A stretch of DNA of 64,000 bases from Mariniflexile gromovii (GTDB taxonomy: Bacteria; Bacteroidota; Bacteroidia; Flavobacteriales; Flavobacteriaceae), in the NCBI RefSeq assembly GCF_017814435.1, contig NZ_JAGJCB010000001.1:1-64000 (forward strand), in the 5' to 3' direction. The notes beneath the pieces were generated by a model. The model was not told the origin of the DNA. It searched no databases and worked only from the letters and a program-made list of their open reading frames with translations. The position numbers were made by a program, and so were the translations under genes. How positions within the stretch are numbered: position 1 is the stretch's first letter; the number at the start of each line of letters is the position of its first letter. This document shows positions 26,236 to 34,640 of the stretch, in pieces.

Positions 26236-27051
26236 TTAAACTGAACTAATTTTAGAGGGCGATTCTCCAAACATCTTTTTAAATACAAAAGAAAAATGCG
26301 AAAGGTCTTCAAAACCCAAATCCAAATAAATATCGGAAGCCGTTTTCCCTTTTCGTGTAATTAAATAATAGGCTTGTTCTAACCTTTTTTGCTGAAGCCA
26401 ACGACCAGGTGAGCTATTAAAAATTGTTTCAAAATCCCTCTTAAAGGTGGCAAGACTTCTACCAGTAAGGTATGCAAACCGGTCAAGTTTAACATTAAAA
26501 TGGTAATTCTTGTTCATAAAGGCTTCCAAATCAATCTTATGAGGGTCTGTAAAGTCAAATAAAACGTCCTTTAGTTCTGGGTTGGTTATTAATACCAATG
26601 TAATGGCTTCTTTTAATTTTAGGTTCATCAGTTCTTGACTCTCCAATCCGCCCATTTTATGATATCTAAACAATGAATCAATGTAACCTAAAAACAAGTT
26701 GTTCTTTTGTAAATTCAATAGTTTGATGCTGTTCGGTGTGTGTTTGCCTTCAATACCATACTCCAAACAGTAATCTTTCAGCGTTTGCTGGTCGAGATAA
26801 ATAGATACGGATTGATACTCCCCATGTTCAGGTGGCTGTTTCAAAAATTTCATTAACTGGTTTCTTCTCAAAAAACGGAATGAACCATTCGAAGAGACAT
26901 ACTCATTGCTGCCATCGTTGAATGTGAGCGAACCTGCTATTTGGTAACTTAATGTATGTTCGGGCACAAAATGTTCACCTTCCCAGTTTTGTTGATGATA
27001 ACAATGGAAAACTATACTCGATGGTTTTTTATGTTCTTTATCTAATTGCAT
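26236..27051 (-). CDS. AraC-family transcriptional activator of the detoxification genes
   Basis: 271 aa. The N-terminal half (about 1-160) is an ExsA-like beta-rich sensor domain (HTLSYQIAGSLTFNDGSN). The C-terminal AraC domain (about 175-271) has two HTH motifs, with FAYLTGRSLATFKRDFETIF and ASDIYLDLGFEDLSHFSFVFKKMFG. It is followed by KIS close to the end, as usual. Tandem operator repeats precede its own promoter and those of the flanking aldehyde dehydrogenase and SDR genes, so it is very likely their activator. The inducer is unknown. Confidence 0.92.
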   Translation of the reverse strand: MQLDKEHKKPSSIVFHCYHQQNWEGEHFVPEHTLSYQIAGSLTFNDGSNEYVSSNGSFRFLRRNQLMKFLKQPPEHGEYQSVSIYLDQQTLKDYCLEYGIEGKHTPNSIKLLNLQKNNLFLGYIDSLFRYHKMGGLESQELMNLKLKEAITLVLITNPELKDVLFDFTDPHKIDLEAFMNKNYHFNVKLDRFAYLTGRSLATFKRDFETIFNSSPGRWLQQKRLEQAYYLITRKGKTASDIYLDLGFEDLSHFSFVFKKMFGESPSKISSV

Positions 27052-27133
27052 CCAAATATAAAATTAGTAAACTTATTTGATACTACAGATGTTAATGTGC
27101 AGTACCCCTTAACAAATTCACTTTATTTTTTTG

Positions 27134-27201
27134 CAAAGTTATTTGGATTTAAATAATGAAACTTTGTTGAAAAGCTCAATGGTTGTTTGTTAAAAAGCTC
27201 A
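27134..27201 (-). promoter_or_regulatory. AraC autoregulatory promoter with tandem operators
   Basis: Read on the minus strand, the 15-mers TGAGCTTTTTAACAA (27187-27201) and TGAGCTTTTCAACAA (27164-27178) lie 23 bp apart. A TAACTTTG -7 box (27134-27141) follows after exactly 22 bp. No good -33 box is present, fitting activator-dependent transcription of the araC-type gene. Confidence 0.75.
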
Positions 27202-27215
27202 TTTTTAAAAGTTCT

Positions 27216-28631
27216 TTAAATCAAAATTGCTTTTGGCTCTAATTGTGCTTCTAGTCCATATATTCCACCCTCTCGGCCTATACCCGACATCTTGAAACCA
27301 CCAAAAGGAGCGTAAGGGTCATGTGCCATAGTATTGATGGAAACCCTACCTGCTTGGATACGTTTTGCCATTAAATTGGCTTTATCAATATCATTACTAC
27401 TTATAAATGCATGTAAACCAAAAACTGTATCGTTGGCAATACTAATGGCTTCCTCTTCTGTTCGGTAAGTAAGGATAGATAATACGGGACCAAAGATTTC
27501 TTCTTTCGCAATTACCATATCTGAAGTTACATTAGCAAAGGCGGTGGGCTTTACAAAATATCCTTTTGTGTTTCCTTTTGGTTTTCCCTCACCACCAATC
27601 AACAATTCAGCTCCTTCTTCAATTCCGAAACGGATATAGTTTTGCACTCGTATAAACTGTTTTTCATTAGCCAAAGGGCCAATATCATTTTTTGGATTTC
27701 TTGGGTCACCTACTTTAAGGGCTTCAATGCTTTTTACAACTATTTTTTTGACTTCAGGTAGTAATTTTTCAGGGACAAGCAATCTAGAACCTGCAATACA
27801 AGCTTGGCCATTATTTTGAAAACAGCATTGTACAGCCATGGGAATTGCTGTTTCTAAATCGGCATCTTCAAGAATAATATTGGGTGACTTTCCACTTAAT
27901 TCCAAAGTTAAACGTTTCATGGAGTTTGATGCGTTACGGGCGATTATTTGACCTACTTGAGTAGAACCCGTAAAGCAAATTTTTGAAATATAGGGATGCG
28001 TAGAAAGTAATTCGCCTAATATAGCGCCTCGGCCATTAATGACATTTATAACCCCAGAAGGTAAATTAGCCTTATGGAAACATTCCATCAGGATTTGTGT
28101 TTGTTGTGCACTAAATTCACTCGGTTTTATAATTACTGTACATCCTGCGGCTATGGCAGCGGCAAGCTTTACACATATAGAACCTGCACTAGAGTTCCAT
28201 GCGGTTAAAATAACTGTTACACCAACAGGTTCCATAACTACGCGGGAATTTCCAACTGTTTTTTCAAATTCAAATTCATCCAATACGTTTTGAAAGTAAA
28301 GAAAAATATCCGCAGCATATTGGTTTGACCATAACGCGCGTTGCTCGCTGGCACCATATTCTTCAACTGTAGCTTCCTTGAGCATATCCATTTTTTCTGT
28401 TAAGGCATCATGCAAGCTTTTCAAGTAGCTTTTTCTTTGTTGAACCGTAGTTTGTGAAAAGTGTTCCATGGCATTTTTAGCAGATTCTATAGCTTTTAAC
28501 GCATCGGTTTCTGTGCTCATACGAACCTCGGTGATAACTTCTTCGGTAGTGGGATTTTTTAGGAACAGTACTTCATCACCTAATATATCGATGAAAGTAC
28601 CGTTGACATAATTTTGATTAAATATTCTCAT
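27216..28631 (-). CDS. NAD(P)-dependent aldehyde dehydrogenase
   Basis: 471 aa from the ATG at 28631; an upstream TTG at 28649 is less likely. Catalytic features are all present: N146 (AWNSS), E244 (LELSGKSPN), the nucleophile C278 (NNGQACIAG), and the cofactor glycine motif FTGSTQVG. It oxidises aldehydes to acids in the cytoplasm; substrate is not predictable. It diverges from the SDR gene, and both promoters carry the AraC operator pairs, which points to induced aldehyde or electrophile detoxification. Confidence 0.95.
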   Translation of the reverse strand: MRIFNQNYVNGTFIDILGDEVLFLKNPTTEEVITEVRMSTETDALKAIESAKNAMEHFSQTTVQQRKSYLKSLHDALTEKMDMLKEATVEEYGASEQRALWSNQYAADIFLYFQNVLDEFEFEKTVGNSRVVMEPVGVTVILTAWNSSAGSICVKLAAAIAAGCTVIIKPSEFSAQQTQILMECFHKANLPSGVINVINGRGAILGELLSTHPYISKICFTGSTQVGQIIARNASNSMKRLTLELSGKSPNIILEDADLETAIPMAVQCCFQNNGQACIAGSRLLVPEKLLPEVKKIVVKSIEALKVGDPRNPKNDIGPLANEKQFIRVQNYIRFGIEEGAELLIGGEGKPKGNTKGYFVKPTAFANVTSDMVIAKEEIFGPVLSILTYRTEEEAISIANDTVFGLHAFISSNDIDKANLMAKRIQAGRVSINTMAHDPYAPFGGFKMSGIGREGGIYGLEAQLEPKAILI

Positions 28632-28646
28632 AATAAAAATTTTCAA

Positions 28647-28714
28647 CAAAATTATAGCCTTACTTCTGTAACCATATTGTTAAATGGCTCTAGGTTGCAT
28701 TGTTGAAAAGCTCA
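28647..28714 (-). promoter_or_regulatory. Aldehyde dehydrogenase promoter with AraC operators
   Basis: On the minus strand, TGAGCTTTTCAACAA (28700-28714) and AGAGCCATTTAACAA (28677-28691) are spaced 23 bp. The -7 box TAATTTTG (28647-28654) follows after 22 bp, the same geometry as at the araC promoter. Confidence 0.72.
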
Positions 28715-28752
28715 TATGTTTCAATCATCTTAAATAACCCTTATTCATTTTT

Positions 28753-28820
28753 TGAGCCTTACAGCATATCAAAATTGAGCCAACTAGCATAATTGAAAAT
28801 TGCTTTCAATAATAATTTTG
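28753..28820 (+). promoter_or_regulatory. SDR operon promoter with AraC operators
   Basis: On the plus strand, TGAGCCTTACAGCAT (28753-28767) and TGAGCCAACTAGCAT (28776-28790) are 23 bp apart. TAATTTTG (28813-28820) follows after 22 bp. The half-sites are weaker matches to the araC-promoter repeats but keep the TGAGC core and the identical spacing. Confidence 0.65.
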
Positions 28821-28845
28821 TTCATCAAAAATTAAATAATTAAAC

Positions 28846-29568
28846 ATGAGAAAAGTATTAATAACGGGAGCAAATAAAGGTTTGGGCTTTGAACTTGCAA
28901 AATTTCTGTTAGAACAGGGGTATTTTGTGTATTTGGGCTGTAGAAGTATTGAACAAGGAAAAATAGCTTTTGAAAAGCTAAAAGAAGAAAGATTGAATAA
29001 TTGCCAATTCCTGAAGATTGACATATCCAATCAAGATTCTATATCGGAAGCAGTAGAAACGCTTGCATCAAGCACAGAAGTACTCGATATTCTAATCAAT
29101 AATGCAGGAATTTTAGGTAAAAGACAGAGTTTAAATGACCCGTTGACAGTTAAGGATGTTCGGGAAGTATTTGAAACCAATTTTTTCGGAACAATAATGG
29201 TGACTGAAGCTTTTTTGCCGTTTTTAAAGAAATCTTCACTTGCAGTTATAGAAAACATTACGAGTGATTTGGCTTCACTTACGTGCCATCAAAATGAAGA
29301 TTGGCATCTCTATAAAGCTAAATCCATTAGTTATGGACCTTCTAAAACAGCTTTAAACGCCTATACAGTTGCATTAGCCTATGAATTGAAAGATTTGAAT
29401 TTTAAAGTCAATTGTGTGACTCCAGGTTGGACATCCACAGATTTCAATGGTCATAGCGGTGGAAAATCGGCTAAAGAAAATTGTATCAATCTTTCTAAAT
29501 ATGCTATGCTAGATGAGAATGGTCCAACTGGTAAATATTTTGGTGAACATGGAGAATTGCCTTGGTAA
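28846..29568 (+). CDS. Short-chain dehydrogenase/reductase
   Basis: 240 aa classical SDR with a Rossmann fold. The cofactor motif TGANKGLG is at 7-14, NNAG at 85-88 and the active-site Y163 and K167 in SYGPSK. It probably reduces carbonyl compounds with NAD(P)H. First gene of a plus-strand run with DoxX-like, cytochrome, OsmC and hydrolase genes, under the AraC-type operator pair upstream. Confidence 0.93.
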   Translation: MRKVLITGANKGLGFELAKFLLEQGYFVYLGCRSIEQGKIAFEKLKEERLNNCQFLKIDISNQDSISEAVETLASSTEVLDILINNAGILGKRQSLNDPLTVKDVREVFETNFFGTIMVTEAFLPFLKKSSLAVIENITSDLASLTCHQNEDWHLYKAKSISYGPSKTALNAYTVALAYELKDLNFKVNCVTPGWTSTDFNGHSGGKSAKENCINLSKYAMLDENGPTGKYFGEHGELPW

Positions 29569-29612
29569 AATGTATTAGAAAGAATAATCATTAATGTCTA
29601 ATTTTAATTGCA

Positions 29613-30005
29613 ATGACAACAAAAAAACAAAAAACAATTTATAGGATTGGAATAGCATTAACCTCAATATGGTTTGGCTTAAGTGGCTTATTTGAAATTA
29701 CAAAAAATCCAACTGTATGGGATAAAACCATCGCGTTAGGCTATCCCGCCTACTTTATAATAACATTAGGAATAGTAAAACTTCTTGGTATTGTGTTGCT
29801 AATAATTCCTATGAAATCGACCTATAGCTGGGTAAAAGAATGGGTTTTCGCAGGACTCTTTTTTGATATTTTCTTCGCACTGGTTTCTGGATGTGTAGTA
29901 TTTGGACCTTCTGAAATTATTGCTCCAGCTATCGCTTATGCTATTGTGTTCAATACCTATATTTTTTACAGGAAAATTAAGCTGGCAGAATCAAACACAC
30001 AATAG
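29613..30005 (+). CDS. DoxX-like membrane protein
   Basis: 130 aa with four hydrophobic segments (about 10-27, 44-65, 75-95 and 98-117), the DoxX-like family layout (IALTSIWFGLSGLFEI; SGCVVFGPSEIIAPAI). These small inner-membrane proteins often accompany redox and oxidative-stress genes, and in some bacteria associate with superoxide or thiosulfate systems. Function here is not known. It is the second gene after the SDR and 2 bp before the cytochrome gene. Confidence 0.82.
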   Translation: MTTKKQKTIYRIGIALTSIWFGLSGLFEITKNPTVWDKTIALGYPAYFIITLGIVKLLGIVLLIIPMKSTYSWVKEWVFAGLFFDIFFALVSGCVVFGPSEIIAPAIAYAIVFNTYIFYRKIKLAESNTQ

Positions 30006-30007
30006 TC

Positions 30008-30970
30008 ATGAAAAAGCGAACTATAAAGATTGTACTAATAGCTCTAACTGGAATTATAATACTATTTCTGATTCTTCAGTTTGCTGATAAACCGTTGGAG
30101 AATAGACCTGTTATCTCCGAAGTAAATATTAATCCTGAAATTAATGCGGTTTTCCAACGTGCTTGTTACAATTGCCATTCTAATGAAGTGTCTTTGAAAT
30201 GGTTCGACAAAGTGGTTCCAATTTCATGGATTGTAAAAAGAGACGTATCATATGCTCGGGAAGTAATGAATTTTTCAGAATGGGATAGTACCCCTGCTGC
30301 TGAAAATGGAAAGTTATGGGCTATTTTAAATATGGTAAAATCTTATAAAATGCCTCTCGAAAATTATTTAACGGTACACCCTGAAGCCAATGTTACAGAC
30401 CAAGAGATAGCACTTATTGAGGGTTACGTTCGGGCATTGCCAGATGAAAACTTTGCAAAAGACACCCTTCGTAAAAAGATTTCTGACGACGAATTTAAGC
30501 TATGGAGAAATATAGAACACCATATGGACTCTGTCCCTTTATCTCCTAACGGTATTAAATACTCCGACGATTTCAAAAACTGGAAGGTATTAAGTCTAAA
30601 TACACTTTACGGAGAAACCATGCGCGTAACATATGGTAATGATATCCTTGTAAAAGCGATAGAATCCGAACAATTTAATTCGATACCAGATGGAGCCATA
30701 GCTGTAAAAGCCGTTTGGGAACAAACACAAAATAAATATGGTGAAATAACACCTGGTAAGTTTATTAATGTTCAGTTTATGGTAAAAGATGCTAAAAAAC
30801 ATAAGGATACAGAAGGCTGGGGTTTTGCAAAATTCTCAACACAAAACTTGATACCTTACGGAAAAACACCGGATTTTGCTGTGAATGCCTGTATAAGTTG
30901 CCATCGTTTGAAGGCTAAAGAAACAGGATATCTATTTAATGTTCCCGATAAAATCACCTTCAAAAAATAA
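30008..30970 (+). CDS. Haem-binding domain plus cytochrome P460-type protein
   Basis: 320 aa, membrane-anchored by an N-terminal segment (about 5-24). The haem-binding domain carries CxxCH at 53-57 (CYNCH). The C-terminal half looks like a cytochrome P460 domain and carries a second CxxCH at 295-299 (CISCH). It faces the periplasm, where it may handle small oxidants or amines. It follows the DoxX-like gene by 2 bp and sits in the detoxification operon, suggesting a periplasmic redox step; the reaction is not predictable. Confidence 0.85.
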   Translation: MKKRTIKIVLIALTGIIILFLILQFADKPLENRPVISEVNINPEINAVFQRACYNCHSNEVSLKWFDKVVPISWIVKRDVSYAREVMNFSEWDSTPAAENGKLWAILNMVKSYKMPLENYLTVHPEANVTDQEIALIEGYVRALPDENFAKDTLRKKISDDEFKLWRNIEHHMDSVPLSPNGIKYSDDFKNWKVLSLNTLYGETMRVTYGNDILVKAIESEQFNSIPDGAIAVKAVWEQTQNKYGEITPGKFINVQFMVKDAKKHKDTEGWGFAKFSTQNLIPYGKTPDFAVNACISCHRLKAKETGYLFNVPDKITFKK

Positions 30971-30976
30971 ATTGAT

Positions 30977-31450
30977 ATGAAGTATATGGTAAAAAATAAA
31001 ACTCTGGCTCTTTTGTCTGCTCTATCTATAATGGCTTGCAGTAATAAACCAATTGCGGAAACGGACTCTAAAAGACTCATTTTTGACCATGAAAGTATGA
31101 TAGTTATAACAACAGTTATCAATCCGAAATTAGAAACTATGGCTGTACTTTATGGTAACAAAAGAGCCTATCAAGCGGCACTTTTAGAAAATGACGTACA
31201 CAATCCCGGAGAGGAATATATCTATGTAACATGGAAATATATTGAAAACCCTCGATGGTTTGGTAGTAATATAAGCAAAGATTTAGTCTCGGTGGAACGT
31301 ATAAGAGTAAAGCAGGATGAAGAAAGAGAATATCTAGTTTTTGATTACAGAATCGAGAAAGGAAATCCACTTCCAGTGAATGGTGTTCAGTTAAATAAGA
31401 AGGCACGAATGGACTATATATTCGAATATCGACCTTCTGTGTTACCTTAA
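30977..31450 (+). CDS. Unknown lipoprotein in the detoxification operon
   Basis: 157 aa. Signal peptide with a lipobox, SIMACSN, placing the lipidated cysteine near residue 21. The mature part is beta-rich and contains a VTWKYIENPRWFGSNIS segment. I do not recognise the family, though the context suggests a partner of the P460-type cytochrome encoded 6 bp upstream. The protein is likely attached to the outer or inner membrane, facing the periplasm. Confidence 0.7.
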   Translation: MKYMVKNKTLALLSALSIMACSNKPIAETDSKRLIFDHESMIVITTVINPKLETMAVLYGNKRAYQAALLENDVHNPGEEYIYVTWKYIENPRWFGSNISKDLVSVERIRVKQDEEREYLVFDYRIEKGNPLPVNGVQLNKKARMDYIFEYRPSVLP

Positions 31451-31503
31451 ATACGAGAACCTTTATAGTAAAAGCATATAATCTTAAATTAAAATCAAAA
31501 GTC

Positions 31504-31950
31504 ATGAAAAACGAAATTCAAAAAGTATTGTACACAGCCAAAACCCATACTATAGGTGGGAGAGACGGAAAAGCAATAAGTAGCGACGGCAAACTGGACA
31601 TTAAACTTACACCTCCAGGAATAAAATCTGAAGGCACCAATCCAGAACAAATGTTTGCGGCTGGCTGGTCTGCCTGTTTTCTGGGCGCATTAGGATTGGC
31701 AGCTAAAAAGAGTGAGGTGATGTTACCTTCAGATACGTCAATAGATGCCGAGGTTGATTTAGGTACAACAGTGGATGGCTTCCAGTTAGAAGCTCGTCTT
31801 AAAATAAACATGCCAGGTCTTGACAAAGATTTAGCGAAGCAACTTGCTGAAATGGCTCATCAAACTTGTCCATACTCGAAAGCCGTAAAAAGTAATATTA
31901 ATGTTACTATTGAGGTAGGAGTAGAAATATTAAAACTTCAAAACTCTTGA
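31504..31950 (+). CDS. OsmC/Ohr-family peroxiredoxin
   Basis: 148 aa, full length. The two redox cysteines are C58 (WSACFLGAL) and C122 (HQTCPYSKA), and FAAGWSACF is the Ohr signature. Ohr enzymes reduce organic hydroperoxides in the cytoplasm using lipoyl or thiol donors. Location in the AraC-controlled block next to aldehyde dehydrogenase fits defence against lipid peroxides and the aldehydes they release. The stop overlaps the hydrolase start by 4 bp. Confidence 0.94.
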   Translation: MKNEIQKVLYTAKTHTIGGRDGKAISSDGKLDIKLTPPGIKSEGTNPEQMFAAGWSACFLGALGLAAKKSEVMLPSDTSIDAEVDLGTTVDGFQLEARLKINMPGLDKDLAKQLAEMAHQTCPYSKAVKSNINVTIEVGVEILKLQNS

Positions 31951-32723
31951 AAATGAAAACCATTTTAAGAATAAAACCATTTGTAATTTCAGTGGTTTTA
32001 ATAACAGTGTTGGGATTTGTAGATGTCACACATTCACAAAATTCAAATGTGAAGAATGTAGTGTTAGTTCATGGAGCGTTTGCCCCACGTTCGGGATGGC
32101 AACAAGTGTATTCAATTTTAACCAAAAATGGATATCATACAACCGTAGTGCAAATCCCCTTGACATCCCTTGAAGATGATGTAGTGGCTGTTAATCGAGC
32201 ATTAAATAAATTGGACGGTAAAGCTGTTCTTGTAGGACATTCATGGAGTGGAACTGTAATTACTGAAGCTGGAGTACATCCAAATGTTGCATCATTAGTC
32301 TTTATCAGTGCCTTTCAGCCTGATGTTGGGGAAAATACCTTACAGTGGGTGCAATCTGAACCTTCAGCTCCAGAAAGTGGACTCTTGCCTCCAGATGATA
32401 AAGGCTTGGTGTATTATGATAAAGAGAAATTTCATGCTGGTTTTGCAGCCGATTTAACCAAGGAACAAGCAAATTTTATGGCAGATGCTCAACAACCTAT
32501 TGCAGCCTCTTGTTTTACAGATGTGATTTCAAAGGCTGCTTGGCATGATAAAAAATCTTTTGCAATCCTTGGTTCTGAAGACAAGAGTATCAACCCACTC
32601 ATTTTAAGAAAAATGTATGAACGCTCTGGAACACAATTAACAGAGATTAAAGGAGCGAGTCATGTAGTATTTATGTCACATCCTAAAGAAGTTGCAAACC
32701 TCATCATTTCAGCCGCCAATTAG
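31947..32723 (+). CDS. Exported alpha/beta hydrolase
   Basis: 258 aa. A hydrophobic N-terminus (about 10-31, ending THSQ) looks like a signal peptide. The alpha/beta-hydrolase core has the oxyanion loop VHGAFAPRSGWQ, the nucleophile S99 in GHSWSG and the C-terminal catalytic histidine in GASHVVFMSHP. It belongs to the EstC/pyrethroid-hydrolase-like group by its HGAF start. Substrate unknown. It overlaps the OsmC gene and is the last gene of the operon, followed by a strong hairpin. Confidence 0.9.
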   Translation: MKMKTILRIKPFVISVVLITVLGFVDVTHSQNSNVKNVVLVHGAFAPRSGWQQVYSILTKNGYHTTVVQIPLTSLEDDVVAVNRALNKLDGKAVLVGHSWSGTVITEAGVHPNVASLVFISAFQPDVGENTLQWVQSEPSAPESGLLPPDDKGLVYYDKEKFHAGFAADLTKEQANFMADAQQPIAASCFTDVISKAAWHDKKSFAILGSEDKSINPLILRKMYERSGTQLTEIKGASHVVFMSHPKEVANLIISAAN

Positions 32724-32741
32724 CCAAGTTAAAAATATGAG

Positions 32742-32778
32742 AATTGCTTCATTTTGTTGATTATAAAATGAAGCAATT
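32742..32778. terminator. Perfect 14-bp hairpin ending the detoxification operon
   Basis: AATTGCTTCATTTT pairs exactly with AAAATGAAGCAATT around a 9-base loop, 19 bp after the hydrolase stop. The following T-run is poor, but the stem is strong. Confidence 0.7.
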
Positions 32779-33080
32779 TCCTGTGTCTTTAACATTCATT
32801 AGCGTTATATACATAATTAACGCTGGTATTGAGAATTTGGGGGGCAGGTAATAAGGTGTTCGTCAGTCGTTCATTTTGTTCCATAAAACATATCTGCAAG
32901 CCATACAGTATTTTCAATATCATTCCAATCAAGGCGAAGCACTCACTCAATCAATTTTATTAGTATCTTCAAAGGGCTTGCATATACCATAAATAGCACC
33001 ACTGCGGCGACACGTCCTCGTTGGCGCTATTTATTTGTTTTACTTCACACATTGCACTCCTTCCTCACCCGCAGCTACTC

Positions 33081-33134
33081 TTGTACCCAAACCCAATAAG
33101 GTTGCGCTTCGCGCGCTCTTTTAATTGGGTACAA
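33081..33134. repeat. Inverted repeat TTGTACCCAA/TTGGGTACAA
   Basis: Perfect 10-bp arms at 33081-33090 and 33125-33134. A nearby GCAGC and GCTGC outside the arms extends the symmetry after short bulges. The loop contains a second palindrome, GCGCTTCGCGCG. This is the type of structure seen at transfer origins or in structured RNAs. Confidence 0.6.
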
Positions 33135-33299
33135 CCGCTGCTTCACTTTATGCGAGCCTGCGGGTCGCTTCGGGCAAAACCCACAGTCAAATTGTTATAC
33201 CATAAGATCATTCGACAATAATAAAATATAGGATTACTTCAAAATCATCCTATTTAAAACTGTGGGTTTACGGGTGTCACATTTTTTGAACGTCCCAAG

Positions 33300-33414
33300 T
33301 TTGCAAATAAGATAACCGCAGTACAATTCAGAAAATTTGTTATTGAATTGACAATTTTGTATTTAAGGATATCTTAAACTTCAATTAACACTGCGGATTA
33401 TCCTATTTTGCAAA
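33300..33414. repeat. Large imperfect inverted repeat with 23-25-bp arms
   Basis: The left arm at 33300-33322 (TTTGCAAATAAGATAACCGC plus AGT) is nearly complementary to the right arm at 33390-33414 (ACTGCGGATTATCCTATTTT plus GCAAA). The right arm has two extra bases. The 67-base loop is AT-rich and includes the near-palindrome TTAAGGATATCTTAA. It may be the ends of a very small element or a long hairpin RNA. Confidence 0.6.
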
Positions 33415-33925
33415 GTGTACACAAGAGCAACTCATTCAGTCCGCAAATTCCATCCAACGCTCAATAGTTTTTACATTCCGGGTTTGCCTTACTTTAGAAT
33501 GGAATGAATTGATTCCTCAAAATCCTATAATTCCTCAAACCCTATTTGCGTAGGATATTTGGCAATCCCAAAATGAAAACTATTCCCAGCCCTTCCATTT
33601 GCTTCCTTCAATCCTTGCACTTGCATAAACTTGAATATTTTGAACTACCCATAAAAATCCACCTGATACAATATAAAAATCAAAAAATGCGCCACCCTTG
33701 CGGTAAACCGTTGCTGTGGTACGCCCTTTTGCAGAAAAATGCAATGGGCTATTACCACACCACCCTTGCTCAACTCGCAGCCGGCTCGCGCCTTTTAGAT
33801 TACCTGCTAAATAGAAGTTCCAATTGAAATTAGATGGAATATAAAGACAATCAGCTTTTTGATTTTTATTGAATATTGATAGACTTTAAACGTCAAATCC
33901 GATTATATAAAAAAAACTCATACAT

Positions 33926-34005
33926 AAAGCAAAGGTACAGGCGTGCGGATGCGAGAGCCACAAGGGTTCACTACGCCTGTTGAAAAAAATCTCCACCCTT
34001 GCTTT
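33926..34005. repeat. Two-part stem structure
   Basis: An inner stem ACAGGCGT (33937-33944) and ACGCCTGT (33973-33980) is flanked by an outer stem AAAGCAAAGGT (33926-33936) and ACCCTTGCTTT (33995-34005, one mismatch). The left half is continuous and the right half has a 14-base bulge. A structured RNA or protein-recognised DNA site is plausible. Confidence 0.5.
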
Positions 34006-34093
34006 TTGCTTGCATTATACTTTTTATTGTTAATCATACTGCGTACTGCTATTGAACACTGTGAACTAAAACACGGGTAGTATTTTTTTTACA

Positions 34094-34131
34094 GCCCTTG
34101 CGTCAATCGCACCGTCCTGTGAAACAAGGGC
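34094..34131. repeat. Inverted repeat GCCCTTG/CAAGGGC
   Basis: Perfect 7-bp arms separated by 24 bases (34094-34100 and 34125-34131). It lies about 150 bp before a canonical terminator and could start a noncoding transcript. Confidence 0.4.
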
Positions 34132-34283
34132 ATTATGTTTAAGTCTTTATTTACAGTCCGTTTAGGTAGCAGATGGTTACTGGCGGGCATACGTACATCA
34201 GGTAGTCCATTCCATGTAGGTGTTCATTACGTTGGCTTTAAAGAGTACACGTTGCGCATCTTTTGGTTCGAGTGCTGTCTTTC

Positions 34284-34313
34284 AGAGCTTCCTTTTTAGG
34301 AGGCTCTTTTTTT
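34284..34313 (+). terminator. Rho-independent terminator in the gene-free stretch
   Basis: AGAGCTTCCT and AGGAGGCTCT form a 10-bp stem (one T-G pair) around TTTT, followed by a T-run. No protein gene ends near it, so it implies an unannotated transcript reading rightward from somewhere before 34284. Confidence 0.8.
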
Positions 34314-34640
34314 ATTCGCTTCTAAAAAAATACATAAAAGATGGAACCAAAAGAATCTGGAAAAATTATATCCATCAGGAAAAACGGATTGAACAAGTCA
34401 AAACATACGGATTTAATGCATTGCTGCGCAATGTCATAATATCCATCTGTCATTAGAACAAAAACCATATAAACCTTTCAACTCTTGACTGCAATGCAAA
34501 AGAATGCAATTCTACGCAACATAATCTTGATTGAATTGTATGCATAATTATTGCCATACATTTAATCGGAAGGTATTGCTTCAGGCCAAAGCCGTATCAA
34601 GTCCAAACAAAAAATTGTTTCATTTAAATTAATAGAAAAA

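Larger units (their letters stand above)
32779..34640. other. Gene-free 1.9-kb stretch rich in inverted repeats
   Basis: I see no convincing protein here; the reading frames present have no recognisable domain and skewed composition. The stretch mixes GC-rich blocks (near 33000-33180, 33690-33800 and 33940-34000) with AT-rich ones. It holds at least four inverted-repeat structures, listed separately, and a terminator at 34284. It could contain noncoding RNAs, a transfer origin or decayed transfer genes of element 1. Confidence 0.55.

Noticed and set aside
34262-34280. tRNA-like GGTTCGAG motif
   Set aside because: The flanks do not form a T-stem and no acceptor or anticodon arm can be folded around it.
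33021-34456. Three apparent reading frames (33021-33221, 33546-33827, 34220-34456)
   Set aside because: No recognisable domain, odd composition and overlap with inverted repeats and a terminator.
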